Shown one piece after another: positions 1 to 7,852 of a stretch of DNA of 64,000 nt. The notes beneath the pieces were generated by a model that saw nothing but the letters and a program-made list of their open reading frames with translations, ran no database searches and was not told the DNA's origin. The translations under genes and the position numbers were made by a program. Source of the stretch: Paenibacillus dendrobii (GTDB taxonomy: Bacteria; Bacillota; Bacilli; Paenibacillales; Paenibacillaceae). Position 1 is the stretch's first letter. Every line of letters begins with the position of its first letter. The stretch is taken from assembly GCF_009807035.1 (NCBI RefSeq), contig NZ_WUBI01000003.1, positions 310,001 to 374,000 on the forward strand. The letters run 5' to 3'.

Positions 1-179
1 AGCAGGCTGATCTCTTTGGCGCTGCTTTTCGTTTCCGTGCTTTGACTCTTTCCTTCTGCGGATGCACCGGCCCCATCCTTGGATCCGCAGGCTGCCAGCG
101 CCGCCGTTAACATAAGTACAAGAGCAATCACCACTCCCTTTTTTGCTGTTCCAAACCCCTTATTCCTTGCTTTGACCAT
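1..179 (-). CDS. Lipoprotein, probably ABC substrate-binding protein (N-terminal fragment)
   Basis: Only the first ~59 codons lie in the window; the gene runs off the left edge. The start has a purine-rich ribosome site (GAGGAGTGGGG) just upstream. Residues 1-14 are basic, followed by a hydrophobic stretch and the lipobox LAAC with the lipid-modified cysteine at residue 31. A Ser/Lys/Glu-rich linker follows, ending in a segment (KEISLL) that looks like the first strand of a solute-binding domain. Membrane anchoring is well supported; the assignment as a substrate-binding protein is inferred from this architecture. It is divergent from the ArsR-type regulator at 535. Confidence 0.6.
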   Translation of the reverse strand, partial: MVKARNKGFGTAKKGVVIALVLMLTAALAACGSKDGAGASAEGKSQSTETKSSAKEISL

Positions 180-462
180 CTTCCCCACTCCTCATTGTAA
201 AATTTCGAATCCCGCCAGACCGTTCCTAAACCAAACAAAAAAACGGAGAAATGCTATCCAAGGCATGACCCATCCATCATGAATGCGATCCATTCCCTTG
301 TTCAGCAGTTCCTCCGTTTGTACGGCGAGAACGAAGTATTCCATTTTCCTTTTTATAACCATTATTCCTACCTGTTTAGTATGTTATATTCGTATTGTAA
401 ACACAGTCTATATCTTCGTCAATCCTTTTTTTGGGAAAATTACGGGATTTATACGATGAATA

Positions 463-517
463 TTGGTACATTATGGAATACCATTATATAATTGAAAGTG
501 TAAGTCTCATTTTCAAT
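463..517 (+). promoter_or_regulatory. Promoter and operator-like dyad of the ArsR-type gene
   Basis: TTGGTA (463-468) and TATAAT (487-492) are 18 bases apart, a good housekeeping promoter. An inverted repeat ATTGAAA (491-497)/TTTCAAT (511-517) covers the expected transcription start and is a natural place for autoregulation. The rest of the 355-base gap from 180 to 534 is AT-rich and holds no convincing gene. Confidence 0.5.
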
Positions 518-534
518 CTGAATGGAGGCTTGTC

Positions 535-1449
535 ATGGAACTGGATACAACTACCGCGTCCCTTCCTGTCTACGAAGCTCTGGCCAGCCGTGTGAGGCTC
601 AATATCCTTCAGCTTCTATCCGAGCGGCAGATGAATGTTCGAGAGTTGGCAGAAGCCCTCTGCTTAAGCAGCGCCATCATGACCATGCATGTTAAAAAGC
701 TGGAGAAAGCCCGGTTAATCACAACCCGAATGGCTCCCGGCAAAGGCGGAGTGCAAAAAATCTGCGCCTTATCCGCCGAACGAATCGAGATTACGATCCC
801 CGCGTCCCCTGCACTCCACCGCAAATCTCATCAAACAGAGGTTTCCGTCGGCCATTACACGGATTTCGAGCTTACTGCCCCCTGTGGAATCGCAACCGTT
901 GAGCACACCATCGGGGAATATAACGAACCGAGGTACTTCTGGTATCCCGAACGCGTCCAAGCCAAAATGTTATGGTTCCGCAGCGGCTATATCGAGTATA
1001 AGGTTCCCAACTGTCTGCTCGACAGCCAAACTCCAGAAGAGCTGGAAATCACCTGTGAACTGTCAACCATGCTTCCTTTCCATCCGAATGCCAAGCCGTC
1101 CAGCCTCGTCTTTTCCTTCAACCGGGTAGAGCTCGGCGGATGGGCCGGCCTAAAATACCAAAGTACCCACCAGGGCACCTATACCCCTGCCTGGTGGTCT
1201 GATCCCGGAAGCCAGAACGGCATGCTGAAAACACTTCGGATCAACCAGGACGGTACGTATGTCGATGGAGAACGAATCTCGGGCGTTACGCTTAGCAGCC
1301 TTCCCGTACGGGACAAGCAGTGGACCTTCCGCATCGCGGTACCGGGGCAGGAAAAAAACACAAGCGGCATCACCCTGTTCGGAAAAGGCTTCGGCAACCA
1401 TCAGCAGGACGTGTTGTTTCATCTGTATTACTCCGAAGAGAGAGGCTAG
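535..1449 (+). CDS. ArsR-family winged-helix regulator with long C-terminal domain
   Basis: 304 residues. Residues ~10-75 form a winged helix-turn-helix of the ArsR/SmtB kind (VYEALASRVRLNILQLL, then RELAEAL and a recognition helix around AIMTMHVKKLEKA). The usual ArsR protein is ~100 residues; here about 220 more residues of mixed strand-rich sequence follow and I recognise no domain in them. No clustered metal-binding cysteines are seen, so a small-molecule or sugar ligand is more likely than a metal (inference). The ATG has the ribosome site GGAGG a few bases upstream. The gene is alone, divergent from the lipoprotein gene at the window edge, which it may control. Confidence 0.75.
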   Translation: MELDTTTASLPVYEALASRVRLNILQLLSERQMNVRELAEALCLSSAIMTMHVKKLEKARLITTRMAPGKGGVQKICALSAERIEITIPASPALHRKSHQTEVSVGHYTDFELTAPCGIATVEHTIGEYNEPRYFWYPERVQAKMLWFRSGYIEYKVPNCLLDSQTPEELEITCELSTMLPFHPNAKPSSLVFSFNRVELGGWAGLKYQSTHQGTYTPAWWSDPGSQNGMLKTLRINQDGTYVDGERISGVTLSSLPVRDKQWTFRIAVPGQEKNTSGITLFGKGFGNHQQDVLFHLYYSEERG

Positions 1450-1545
1450 TTCTAAGGATAAGCGCGGGTCCCGGGTCAGAAGTGCCCCCAAGGATACGAC
1501 CGACAACCGCTTGGTTCATGGGCAGCAGCGTCCTCCCAACCCGAA

Positions 1546-1578
1546 AAAGCAGCCTCTGCTTGATGCAGAGGCTGCTTT
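1546..1578. terminator. Bidirectional terminator
   Basis: A perfect 14-bp stem (1546-1559 with 1565-1578) with a TTGAT loop, flanked by A and T runs, sits between the converging ArsR-type gene and lactonase gene. Confidence 0.85.
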
Positions 1579-1602
1579 ATTAATCGACTTTCAAATGACC
1601 GA

Positions 1603-2658
1603 CTAATGTTTGCACTTGGTGACCGGAAGGATGCATACCGGCTTCGGTACCTCAAGCGCATATCCCGTTGGAGTTAGCCGTCCATTCTCCTTGTCGATTT
1701 TAAAGGAAACGATGGTGCTGCTGTTCTGATTGGCCGCCAGCACATAACCGCCTTTAAAAACAGCGAAATTCCGCGGCGTTTTTCCGCCCGTGGATACCCA
1801 TTCCACCGACGTCAACAAGCCTGTGGATGGGTTGACGTGATATAGTCCGATACTGTCCTCGCTGCGGTTGGAAGCATACAGAAACCGGCCGCATGGCGTG
1901 ATATGAATGTCTGCGCTAGCACTTCCCCGTGCGGCACCTTCCGGAAGAGCTGACAGGGTCTGCAGAATTTTCATATCCCCTGCCTGCGAATCCAAGGCAT
2001 ACACGTTCACCGTATCGTCCAGCTCGTTGATACCATAAGCCCATTGCCCTGACGGATGGAAGTCGAAGTGCCGCGGTCCCGCCCCCGGAGCCGTCTTCAC
2101 GGCATGGTGCGATACCAGCTTGCCATCCTCAAGACGATAGAAGACAATCTCGTCCATTCCCAGGTCGCATACAAGCACATATTTCCCCTCCGGATCCTGG
2201 AATACGGAATGCGGATGCGCTCCCTCCTGGCGATCCTGGTTGATGCTGCTGCCGCTATGCTGAACCAGACTGCTCAGCTCAAGCTCCCCCTGATCCCCGA
2301 TGCGATAAGCATCGACATGGCCGCTTGAATAATTGGCAACCAGCACATGGCTTTCGTCACGAGTCAATGCAATATAGCAGGGAGCAGAACCTTCCGTTGG
2401 CTTGCGGTCCAGCAAATGCAGCTCGCCTGTTTCGGCGTCAACCGAATATGCGTAGACTTCCCCTTGCTCCGTCTCGCTTACCGCATACAACCGATCCCGC
2501 GCGTCATTCAAAGCCAAAAACGAAGAGTTAGCTATGCCATCCGTACCATTTACGATCTCCATTTGTCCACTCTGTAAATCCAAAGAACACAGGAATATCC
2601 CCTGTTCGTCCGCCCCGGTGTATGTACCGGTATAAAACAAGCTCTTGTGATCACTCAT
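1603..2658 (-). CDS. Lactonase-family beta-propeller protein (6-phosphogluconolactonase type)
   Basis: 351 residues from the ATG at 2658. An in-frame GTG at 2670 overlaps the ribosome site AAAGGAG, so the ATG 11 bases after that site is preferred. The chain opens with LFYTGTYTGADEQGIFLC and shows repeated blades and the family segments AHPHSVFQDPEGKYVLVCDLG and GPRHFDFHPSGQWAYGINE, typical of the seven-bladed lactonase family (Pfam Lactonase; B. subtilis Pgl/YkgB). Members hydrolyse 6-phosphogluconolactone in the oxidative pentose phosphate pathway, though family members also act on other lactones. No signal peptide, so cytoplasmic. It stands alone and shares its terminator with the converging ArsR-type gene. 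Confidence 0.85.
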   Translation of the reverse strand: MSDHKSLFYTGTYTGADEQGIFLCSLDLQSGQMEIVNGTDGIANSSFLALNDARDRLYAVSETEQGEVYAYSVDAETGELHLLDRKPTEGSAPCYIALTRDESHVLVANYSSGHVDAYRIGDQGELELSSLVQHSGSSINQDRQEGAHPHSVFQDPEGKYVLVCDLGMDEIVFYRLEDGKLVSHHAVKTAPGAGPRHFDFHPSGQWAYGINELDDTVNVYALDSQAGDMKILQTLSALPEGAARGSASADIHITPCGRFLYASNRSEDSIGLYHVNPSTGLLTSVEWVSTGGKTPRNFAVFKGGYVLAANQNSSTIVSFKIDKENGRLTPTGYALEVPKPVCILPVTKCKH

Positions 2659-2912
2659 GTTGAAATCCACTCCTTTACCATCATTTGATCAATTCAAATT
2701 AAAGATCTGTCCATAATTTCTACAATAAAGGTTTACATGTCCCACGGCAATGTTAACTTGTGTTTTCCAGAACTAAACTTGAAGCGCTTCTCTTATCTAT
2801 TACCCATGGCAGTTGTCTTTTTCCCAGTGGCGGAATAACTCCCCACCAGCAAAAAAGCACCGCCGACGCCAGATCAGGCGCAGGGCAGTGCCATGATATA
2901 TAGAGCGATGGA

Positions 2913-3323
2913 TTACATCCGCAACTTTCTTCTCGCTTTAAACTGCTTGTATTGAAAATAAACCGTGCAGCCGATGCAGTATCCGCAAATGGCAGCAAAA
3001 GCGGCCAGAAACAGCATGGCGGCAAACACATAACCCAGCACAGGCAGCCCGATCAGGAAGGACAGCAGCGACAGCGTCAGGAATAGGACAGCCAGCGTAT
3101 TATTGAAGCGCTGAAGTTCCAGAGCCTGCGTATGCGCCCCCTTCACTTTCAAAAAAGGCTTCGCCAGCAGCACAAACAGATTTTTACCCGCAATAAGCCC
3201 CACCACCTGTATGCACCAAAGTGCCAGCAAGATCAATGGCTGGTTGAACACCGCAGTGAAGATGACCAATAAAACGATTCCGGTCTGATTCGCTTTTACA
3301 TACGGCTCAGGAATTTCCTTCAT
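2913..3323 (-). CDS. DUF4395 family membrane protein
   Basis: 136 residues from the ATG at 3323, which follows an AAGGGGGTG ribosome site; an upstream in-frame start at 3350 lacks one. The protein begins with the family-type segment IPEPYVKANQTGI, has about four hydrophobic segments and carries the conserved C-terminal CIGCTVYFQYK (a CxxC pair beside a tyrosine). DUF4395 proteins are small integral membrane proteins of unknown role, often found near thiol-redox genes; the CxxC is compatible with a redox or metal function, but that is inference. The next gene on the same strand is far away, so it is probably monocistronic. Confidence 0.75.
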   Translation of the reverse strand: MKEIPEPYVKANQTGIVLLVIFTAVFNQPLILLALWCIQVVGLIAGKNLFVLLAKPFLKVKGAHTQALELQRFNNTLAVLFLTLSLLSFLIGLPVLGYVFAAMLFLAAFAAICGYCIGCTVYFQYKQFKARRKLRM

Positions 3324-3508
3324 CCGAGAGCACCCCCTTCTTGAATCCAACTATATTATACTATTCCTATAAGATAAATGTGAATTGAATATCTTCAAAA
3401 AGAAAAATATTGCACTTCGGTTAACCATCCCTTTTCCGGTCTAGGATATAATAGATGAGCAGTATCAATCGTTAGAGAAGAGACCAGACTTGCGAGGAGG
3501 AGATTGGC

Positions 3509-4090
3509 GTGAAATCAGTAGCTGTTTTTTGCGGCTCCAGTAAAGGAGCATCCGGCATTTATGTGGAAGGTGCAAAAAAGTTAGGCGGGGAACTGGCCCG
3601 GCGAGGGATTACGCTCGTATACGGGGGATCCAGCGTTGGCGTTATGGGGGCGGTTGCCGATGCCGTTTTGGCGGAAGGCGGACAGGTCATTGGGGTCATG
3701 CCCGGCTTTTTGGACAAAAAGGAACTCTCCCACAAGCACTTAACCGAGCTGATTATCGTGGAATCCATGCATGAACGCAAAGCCAAAATGGCCGAACTGG
3801 CTGAAGGCTTCATGGTTCTTCCCGGCGGACCGGGCACGATGGAAGAATTTTTCGAGATCTTCACTTGGGGCCAGCTTGGGCTTCACCGCAAACCGCTTGG
3901 ATTTCTCAATATCAACCACTATTACGACCCTTTACTGGCATTTTTTCAGCATATGGCGAGCGAGCAATTTTTGCACGAACAATACCTCTCGATGGCAATG
4001 AAGGATACTGATCCGGCGGGGCTGCTTGATCAATTCACATCCTATGAACCGCCTGCGGTTAAGACGTTTCTTAGAGCGGACCAGACATAA
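3509..4090 (+). CDS. LOG-family protein (TIGR00730, YvdD-like)
   Basis: 193 residues with a Rossmann-like start (SVAVFCGSSKGAS), the SMHERK segment at 86-91 and the diagnostic PGGPGTMEE motif at 105-113. Plant LOG enzymes hydrolyse cytokinin riboside 5'-monophosphate to free base plus ribose 5-phosphate; bacterial members act as nucleoside-monophosphate phosphoribohydrolases. The motif glutamates and the arginine of the ERK segment are present, so an active enzyme is expected. The start follows GAGGAGGAG. A TATAAT box lies ~60 bases upstream. Cytoplasmic, single gene. Confidence 0.9.
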   Translation: MKSVAVFCGSSKGASGIYVEGAKKLGGELARRGITLVYGGSSVGVMGAVADAVLAEGGQVIGVMPGFLDKKELSHKHLTELIIVESMHERKAKMAELAEGFMVLPGGPGTMEEFFEIFTWGQLGLHRKPLGFLNINHYYDPLLAFFQHMASEQFLHEQYLSMAMKDTDPAGLLDQFTSYEPPAVKTFLRADQT

Positions 4091-4101
4091 AAAAAACTGC
4101 G

Positions 4102-4142
4102 AACACCAAACAGACCCGGGAACTCCGGGTCTGTTTGGTGTT
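4102..4142. terminator. Terminator between LOG and Rrf2 genes
   Basis: Perfect 18-bp stem (4102-4119 with 4125-4142) with loop GAACT. The run of seven T on the minus-strand side makes it strongest for the Rrf2 gene; it can also stop the LOG transcript. Confidence 0.85.
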
Positions 4143-4292
4143 GCCTTTGTATTGTTTGCTACTGCCATATGCCTGAATGTCCGCATTGGACAGACTTACA
4201 AACGGTTTTATTTTTTGCATACGAAAAAAGCAGCCCCTCATTCCGGAACTGCTTAACATGGTAAGCTATTGGGTTTAAAACGTATACGCCGC

Positions 4293-4709
4293 TTAGGCTT
4301 CTACGATCTGGCGTTTGACATCCTTCATCGTAATCCCGTCCAGGTAACGCTCCAGCGCCGATTCCCCGCCGCTATATATTTGATCCATAATCCCCTGAAT
4401 ATTGGCCGCCACCTCGCATGGCAGTTCATCACCGCCTGAGCACCAGCCAGGCTTTAGGGAACCTTGGGCAAGCAGACGATACAAGTCTCCGAGCGTCGCG
4501 TTTTCTGTGCCGGGATTCAGCAGATATCCTCCGCCAACCCCTTCTTTTGTCGCCACATATCCATGCTTGCGCAGCAGGCCAAGCACTTTGCGAATGCGAG
4601 CGGGATGCGTGCAGACGCTTTTCGCAATCTCTTCACTGTTAGCCATATGATCCTCTTTTAAGCTAAGAAGGGTTAAACAATGGACGGCAATGTTAAACTC
4701 ACTATTCAT
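4293..4709 (-). CDS. Rrf2-family transcriptional regulator
   Basis: 138 residues. The N-terminus (NSEFNIAVHCLTLLSL) and the wing GYVATKEGVGGGYLLN are hallmarks of the Rrf2 winged-helix family, which senses redox state, iron-sulfur status, nitric oxide or cysteine pools. Cluster-binding members (IscR, NsrR) carry three cysteines in the ~90-110 region; here only two are seen there (GWCSGGDELPCEV), so a different sensing chemistry, as in YwnA/CymR-type members, is more likely. The ribosome site AAGGAGGAGCG precedes the ATG. It is transcribed away from the rRNA methyltransferase leader, so it could share that intergenic region for autoregulation. Confidence 0.85.
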   Translation of the reverse strand: MNSEFNIAVHCLTLLSLKEDHMANSEEIAKSVCTHPARIRKVLGLLRKHGYVATKEGVGGGYLLNPGTENATLGDLYRLLAQGSLKPGWCSGGDELPCEVAANIQGIMDQIYSGGESALERYLDGITMKDVKRQIVEA

Positions 4710-4892
4710 TTTCGCTCCTCCTTATACTGTAATTATATGGTTAACAGTTGGTAATGTCAACCTGAGAAGCCCCTTTTGCATGCACACGAGCCCCTTTAGA
4801 TCCTGATGATGAGGACGCTTTAGTCCTAGTGTGACTTTCTCAAGTCAAGATAAACCTCACTCCTGTGATTTTATCCCGAATCGGGTTTGCGT

Positions 4893-4898
4893 TACAAT
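4893..4898 (+). promoter_or_regulatory. Candidate -10 box for the rRNA methyltransferase leader
   Basis: TACAAT (4893-4898) lies ~54 bases before the leader-peptide ATG. The -35 region 17 bases upstream (TTTATC-like) is poor, so the promoter call is tentative. Confidence 0.35.
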
Positions 4899-4951
4899 AG
4901 AACCGAGGGCAACCCCCTCCGAATTTTCTTCAAGGAGATGAAACTCCAGTC

Positions 4952-4981
4952 ATGATTATTAAGTTCATTCGTTTGCGTTAA
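4952..4981 (+). CDS. Leader peptide MIIKFIRLR (candidate macrolide-arrest peptide)
   Basis: A nine-codon frame, ATG to TAA, encodes MIIKFIRLR. It follows AAGGAG (4932-4937, spacing 14, rather long). The C-terminal Arg-Leu-Arg is the same 'plus-X-plus' motif at which macrolide-bound ribosomes arrest on the ErmD-type leader. Codons 5-8 form one arm of a helix with the region just before the methyltransferase ribosome site. That the peptide really arrests ribosomes is inference; the frame, motif and complementarity are directly visible. Confidence 0.6.
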   Translation: MIIKFIRLR

Positions 4982-5085
4982 TGGAAGGTACAGATTGAAT
5001 CGGCCCTGCTGCTTTTTTCAAAGCCAAGACCCAGGGTTTATTCGGCTGTGCCTTTTCATTTGCATACCAACGAATGAATGGGGTG
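4964..5085 (+). promoter_or_regulatory. Translational attenuator of the rRNA methyltransferase
   Basis: TTCATTCGTT at 4964-4973, inside the leader peptide, is perfectly complementary to AACGAATGAA at 5069-5078. The pairing can extend after a bulge through TGCG/TGCA (4974-4977 with 5061-5064). The right arm abuts the ribosome site GGGGTG (5080-5085) of the methyltransferase. A weak CCCTG/CAGGG stem (5004-5008/5032-5036) lies in between. A ribosome held at the RLR codons would cover the left arm and free the ribosome site. Confidence 0.6.
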
Positions 5086-5092
5086 TTTTACA

Positions 5093-6001
5093 TTGTCCAA
5101 AAAAGAAAATACGCTTGTGCGAGCGCGCCTGATGGCTCTCTATGAGCATATTTTTCGCTGTCCGGTCTGTTCCTTGCCGATGAACATCGTAAACGAACGG
5201 AGCTTGGCCTGTACAGCAAATCACAGCTTTGACCTGTCCAAGGACGGCTATGTTCACCTGCTGCCGAACGCGAAAGCCTCCAAGTACGACAAGGAGCTCT
5301 TTGGAGCACGCCGACTCATCAACGGCAGCGGTTATTTCGCGCCCTTATTGGATAAACTGGCGGACGGCATACAAGGTAGCATGATGCAGCCTGCATCCGC
5401 GCAACCGTCATCCATTCTCGATGCCGGCTCCGGGGAAGGATCGCATCTCGTTTACCTGCTTCATAAGCTGCAGTTCGCCTCGCACCGGGATATCCTTGCA
5501 GCGGGTATGGATGCGTCCAAGCCTGGCATCGCGCTGGCGGCCAAAGGAAATGCTCCGGTGATCTGGTGCGTGGCGGATCTGGCCCGCAGCCCGTTTCAGG
5601 ATCGGACTTTTGATATCATTTGCAATATTTTATCGCCCTCCAATTACGAAGAATTCCGGCGATTGCTGGCTCCAGGCGGCAGGCTCGTGAAAGTCATCCC
5701 TGGACCCGGCTACTTGAAAGAGTTCCGTCAGGTCCTGTACGGCCGACCCGGGCCTTTGCAGCAGGAGAAATCCGGCGAAACGGCCGCCCTGTTTGCCAGG
5801 CATTTTCCGGGGATGACGCAGCAGCGCGTCCGGTATGAGGTCCAGCTGAGCGGACAACATCTGGAAGCGATGCTGAGAATGACGCCCTTATCCTGGCATG
5901 CGCCTATGGAAAACATCCGGCGGCTGTTGGCACAACCAACCTTTACGCTGACGTTTGATTTCATTATTTTATGGAATGAACCTTTAAACGGATTAACATG
6001 A
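5093..6001 (+). CDS. rlmA: 23S rRNA (guanine-N1)-methyltransferase, RlmA/TlrB family
   Basis: 302 residues from the TTG at 5093, chosen because GGGGTG lies 7 bases upstream and the product then starts MSKKEN; the in-frame ATG at 5078 sits inside the attenuator stem. A zinc site is visible (C23, C26, C40, H44), followed by the family segment FDLSKDGYVHLLPN and the SAM-binding motif ILDAGSGEGSHL (108-119). RlmA(I) methylates G745 and RlmA(II)/TlrB G748 of 23S rRNA, in the macrolide exit tunnel; TlrB gives tylosin resistance together with TlrD. Gram-positive members are normally the G748 type, so that target is expected here. The leader strongly suggests induction by tunnel-binding drugs. Confidence 0.85.
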   Translation: MSKKENTLVRARLMALYEHIFRCPVCSLPMNIVNERSLACTANHSFDLSKDGYVHLLPNAKASKYDKELFGARRLINGSGYFAPLLDKLADGIQGSMMQPASAQPSSILDAGSGEGSHLVYLLHKLQFASHRDILAAGMDASKPGIALAAKGNAPVIWCVADLARSPFQDRTFDIICNILSPSNYEEFRRLLAPGGRLVKVIPGPGYLKEFRQVLYGRPGPLQQEKSGETAALFARHFPGMTQQRVRYEVQLSGQHLEAMLRMTPLSWHAPMENIRRLLAQPTFTLTFDFIILWNEPLNGLT

Positions 6002-6047
6002 AATGTATGAGTCCTTTCATGTATAGATAAACTTAAGCCCAATATAA

Positions 6048-6086
6048 AAAAGCCGTCATGTTCGTCTCATGAACATGACGGCTTTT
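6048..6086. terminator. Terminator of rRNA methyltransferase and kinase genes
   Basis: A 16-bp stem (6048-6063 with 6071-6086) with A- and T-rich flanks sits between two converging genes and can serve both. Confidence 0.85.
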
Positions 6087-6097
6087 GGTTTGCGAAT

Positions 6098-7852
6098 CTA
6101 ACGAAGCGCCTGCGACAGCCCGGTGAATATGACGCCCAGAGCATGTGCCCCGGCATCCGGATAGCCGATGCTCCGCTCTCCGACCGTTCCGGCCCGGCCC
6201 ATCCGGGCTACGATCGATTCGGTCTTGCGGGCGCCTTCCACGGCGGCTTTAGCCGCCTGAATGCCTGCCTGCTTCAGCTCCAGACCATCACGGGCCGCAG
6301 CTGCCCATGCATCCGCATAAGGCACCAGGGCATCGATCAGCGTCTTGTCTCCGACCACGGCTCCTCGTCCGAAAGAACGTTCTCCCGTATCCTGAATGCC
6401 TTTGACGACTGCACTCATCATATCCGCAATTTCCGGTATGGACAGTTCCTTCCTGGCCCCCGCGTATTTGCTGGCTGCACGGAAAGCCGATCCCCAGATC
6501 GGACCCGAAGCGCCGCCGCAGTGCTCCATAATGATCAGTGAGCAGGCGTCCATGAATGTTCCAATATCCCTTGCTTGGGCGGTTATGTCATCCCATTCTG
6601 CTTTGAGCTGCTTGAAGCCCTTGGCCACGCTCATGCCAAAGTCGCCGTCGCCCGCATGGGAGTCCAGCTCGCAGAACGGAATCTCGTTCTCGATAATGGT
6701 CTCGCTCATTTTATCGATCAGATAGATCATGTTGCCGAGCGACAGCTTCCCGCCTTGAACGACAGCATGCGCTTCATCCGTCACCATTGTGTAGGATACG
6801 GATTCCCCGCCCTCCTCACCAACCACTTCGTTGAATTGGACAGGCTCGAATGCGTTCTTAACGACAAGTGCCGGCGTGTCGCATTCTTCACTCAGCAGAT
6901 ACGTCAGCTGATCATTCAGCTTCATGATGGATAGCGAAGCGCCTGCCATGTCAATGCTCGTCATGTAGTTCCCTACGAATACCTTAACGACCGTGACATT
7001 TCGGGAGGACAGTTCCCGCATCACAGCGTTGTTCAGCAGATACAGCTCCTGCAGCGGAGTTCCACCGAATCCATTGATTAATACGGCCACTTTCTGCGCA
7101 TTATCGCCGCTGATCTTCAAGCTTTCCAGCAGCTCTGACACCATTCGGCCAGCCAGTTCGTCGGCTGAAATCAGCTTCTCCCGCCGGATACCCGGTTCGC
7201 CGTGAATGCCTACGCCGTACTCCATTTCATCTTCTCCAAGAGAAAAGGTTGGCGTGCCCTTGGCAGGTACTGTGCAGGAGGTGAGCGCAAAGCCGATGCT
7301 TTTGACATTGTCGATGGCATCCTGGGCAGCTGCTTTGACCTGCGCAAGAGACATGCCTGCCTCTGCTGCTGCACCCGCGATTTTATGGACGAGGACCGTT
7401 CCGGCAACCCCTCTTTTTCCGACGGTGTACAGGCTGTCTTCCACGGCGATGTCGTCATCCACTTTCACGTAGTCGACCTGAATGCCGTCCTCGGCAGCCA
7501 GATGTGCCGCATTTTTGAAATTCATGATATCGCCACTGTAGTTTTTGATGATCAGCAGCGTTCCCTTTTCGCTTGCCGATGACCGGATCGCTTGATAGAC
7601 CTGAATCTGGGAAGGGGAAGCAAATACGTCACCGCAGACGGCGACATCCAACATGCCTTTGCCCACGAAGCCTGCATGCGCCGGTTCATGGCCGCTGCCG
7701 CCGCCACTGATCAGCGTGACCTTTTGCGCGTGGATATTCTTTTTCTTGATGATTTTATGTTTGCTGTTAAACTCAAGACCGGGATGCGCCATGACGAGGC
7801 CATTGCACATTTCTCTGACGAGCGTCTCCGGTTGGTTCATGATTTTTTTCAT
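6098..7852 (-). CDS. ATP-dependent dihydroxyacetone kinase, fused DhaK-DhaL
   Basis: 584 residues. The DhaK part (1-~340) has GGGSGHEPAHAGFVGKGMLD and the substrate-binding histidine in GIHGEPG (H217), which holds dihydroxyacetone as a hemiaminal. The DhaL part (~370-584) has the Mg-ATP aspartates in LDSHAGDGDFG (near 396-406) and the GGASGPIWG loop. A single-chain DhaK-DhaL is the ATP-using type (as in Citrobacter), not the PTS-dependent DhaKLM type. It phosphorylates dihydroxyacetone to dihydroxyacetone phosphate. Its ATG overlaps the end of the glycerol dehydrogenase gene by four bases (ATGA), so the two are translationally coupled and together convert glycerol into a glycolytic intermediate. 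Confidence 0.92.
   Translation of the reverse strand: MKKIMNQPETLVREMCNGLVMAHPGLEFNSKHKIIKKKNIHAQKVTLISGGGSGHEPAHAGFVGKGMLDVAVCGDVFASPSQIQVYQAIRSSASEKGTLLIIKNYSGDIMNFKNAAHLAAEDGIQVDYVKVDDDIAVEDSLYTVGKRGVAGTVLVHKIAGAAAEAGMSLAQVKAAAQDAIDNVKSIGFALTSCTVPAKGTPTFSLGEDEMEYGVGIHGEPGIRREKLISADELAGRMVSELLESLKISGDNAQKVAVLINGFGGTPLQELYLLNNAVMRELSSRNVTVVKVFVGNYMTSIDMAGASLSIMKLNDQLTYLLSEECDTPALVVKNAFEPVQFNEVVGEEGGESVSYTMVTDEAHAVVQGGKLSLGNMIYLIDKMSETIIENEIPFCELDSHAGDGDFGMSVAKGFKQLKAEWDDITAQARDIGTFMDACSLIIMEHCGGASGPIWGSAFRAASKYAGARKELSIPEIADMMSAVVKGIQDTGERSFGRGAVVGDKTLIDALVPYADAWAAAARDGLELKQAGIQAAKAAVEGARKTESIVARMGRAGTVGERSIGYPDAGAHALGVIFTGLSQALR

Noticed and set aside
279..491. 70-codon frame before the ArsR-type gene
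   Set aside because: AT-rich intergenic DNA, overlaps the ArsR promoter, product rich in Tyr/Phe/Ser without pattern.
2659..2670. GTG at 2670 as lactonase start
   Set aside because: Overlaps the ribosome site that serves the ATG at 2658.
2753..3031. 92-codon cysteine-rich frame on the minus strand
   Set aside because: Overlaps the end of the DUF4395 gene in another frame and has no homology I recognise.
5078..5092. ATG at 5078 as start of the rRNA methyltransferase
   Set aside because: It lies within the attenuator stem and upstream of the ribosome site GGGGTG, which fits the TTG at 5093.
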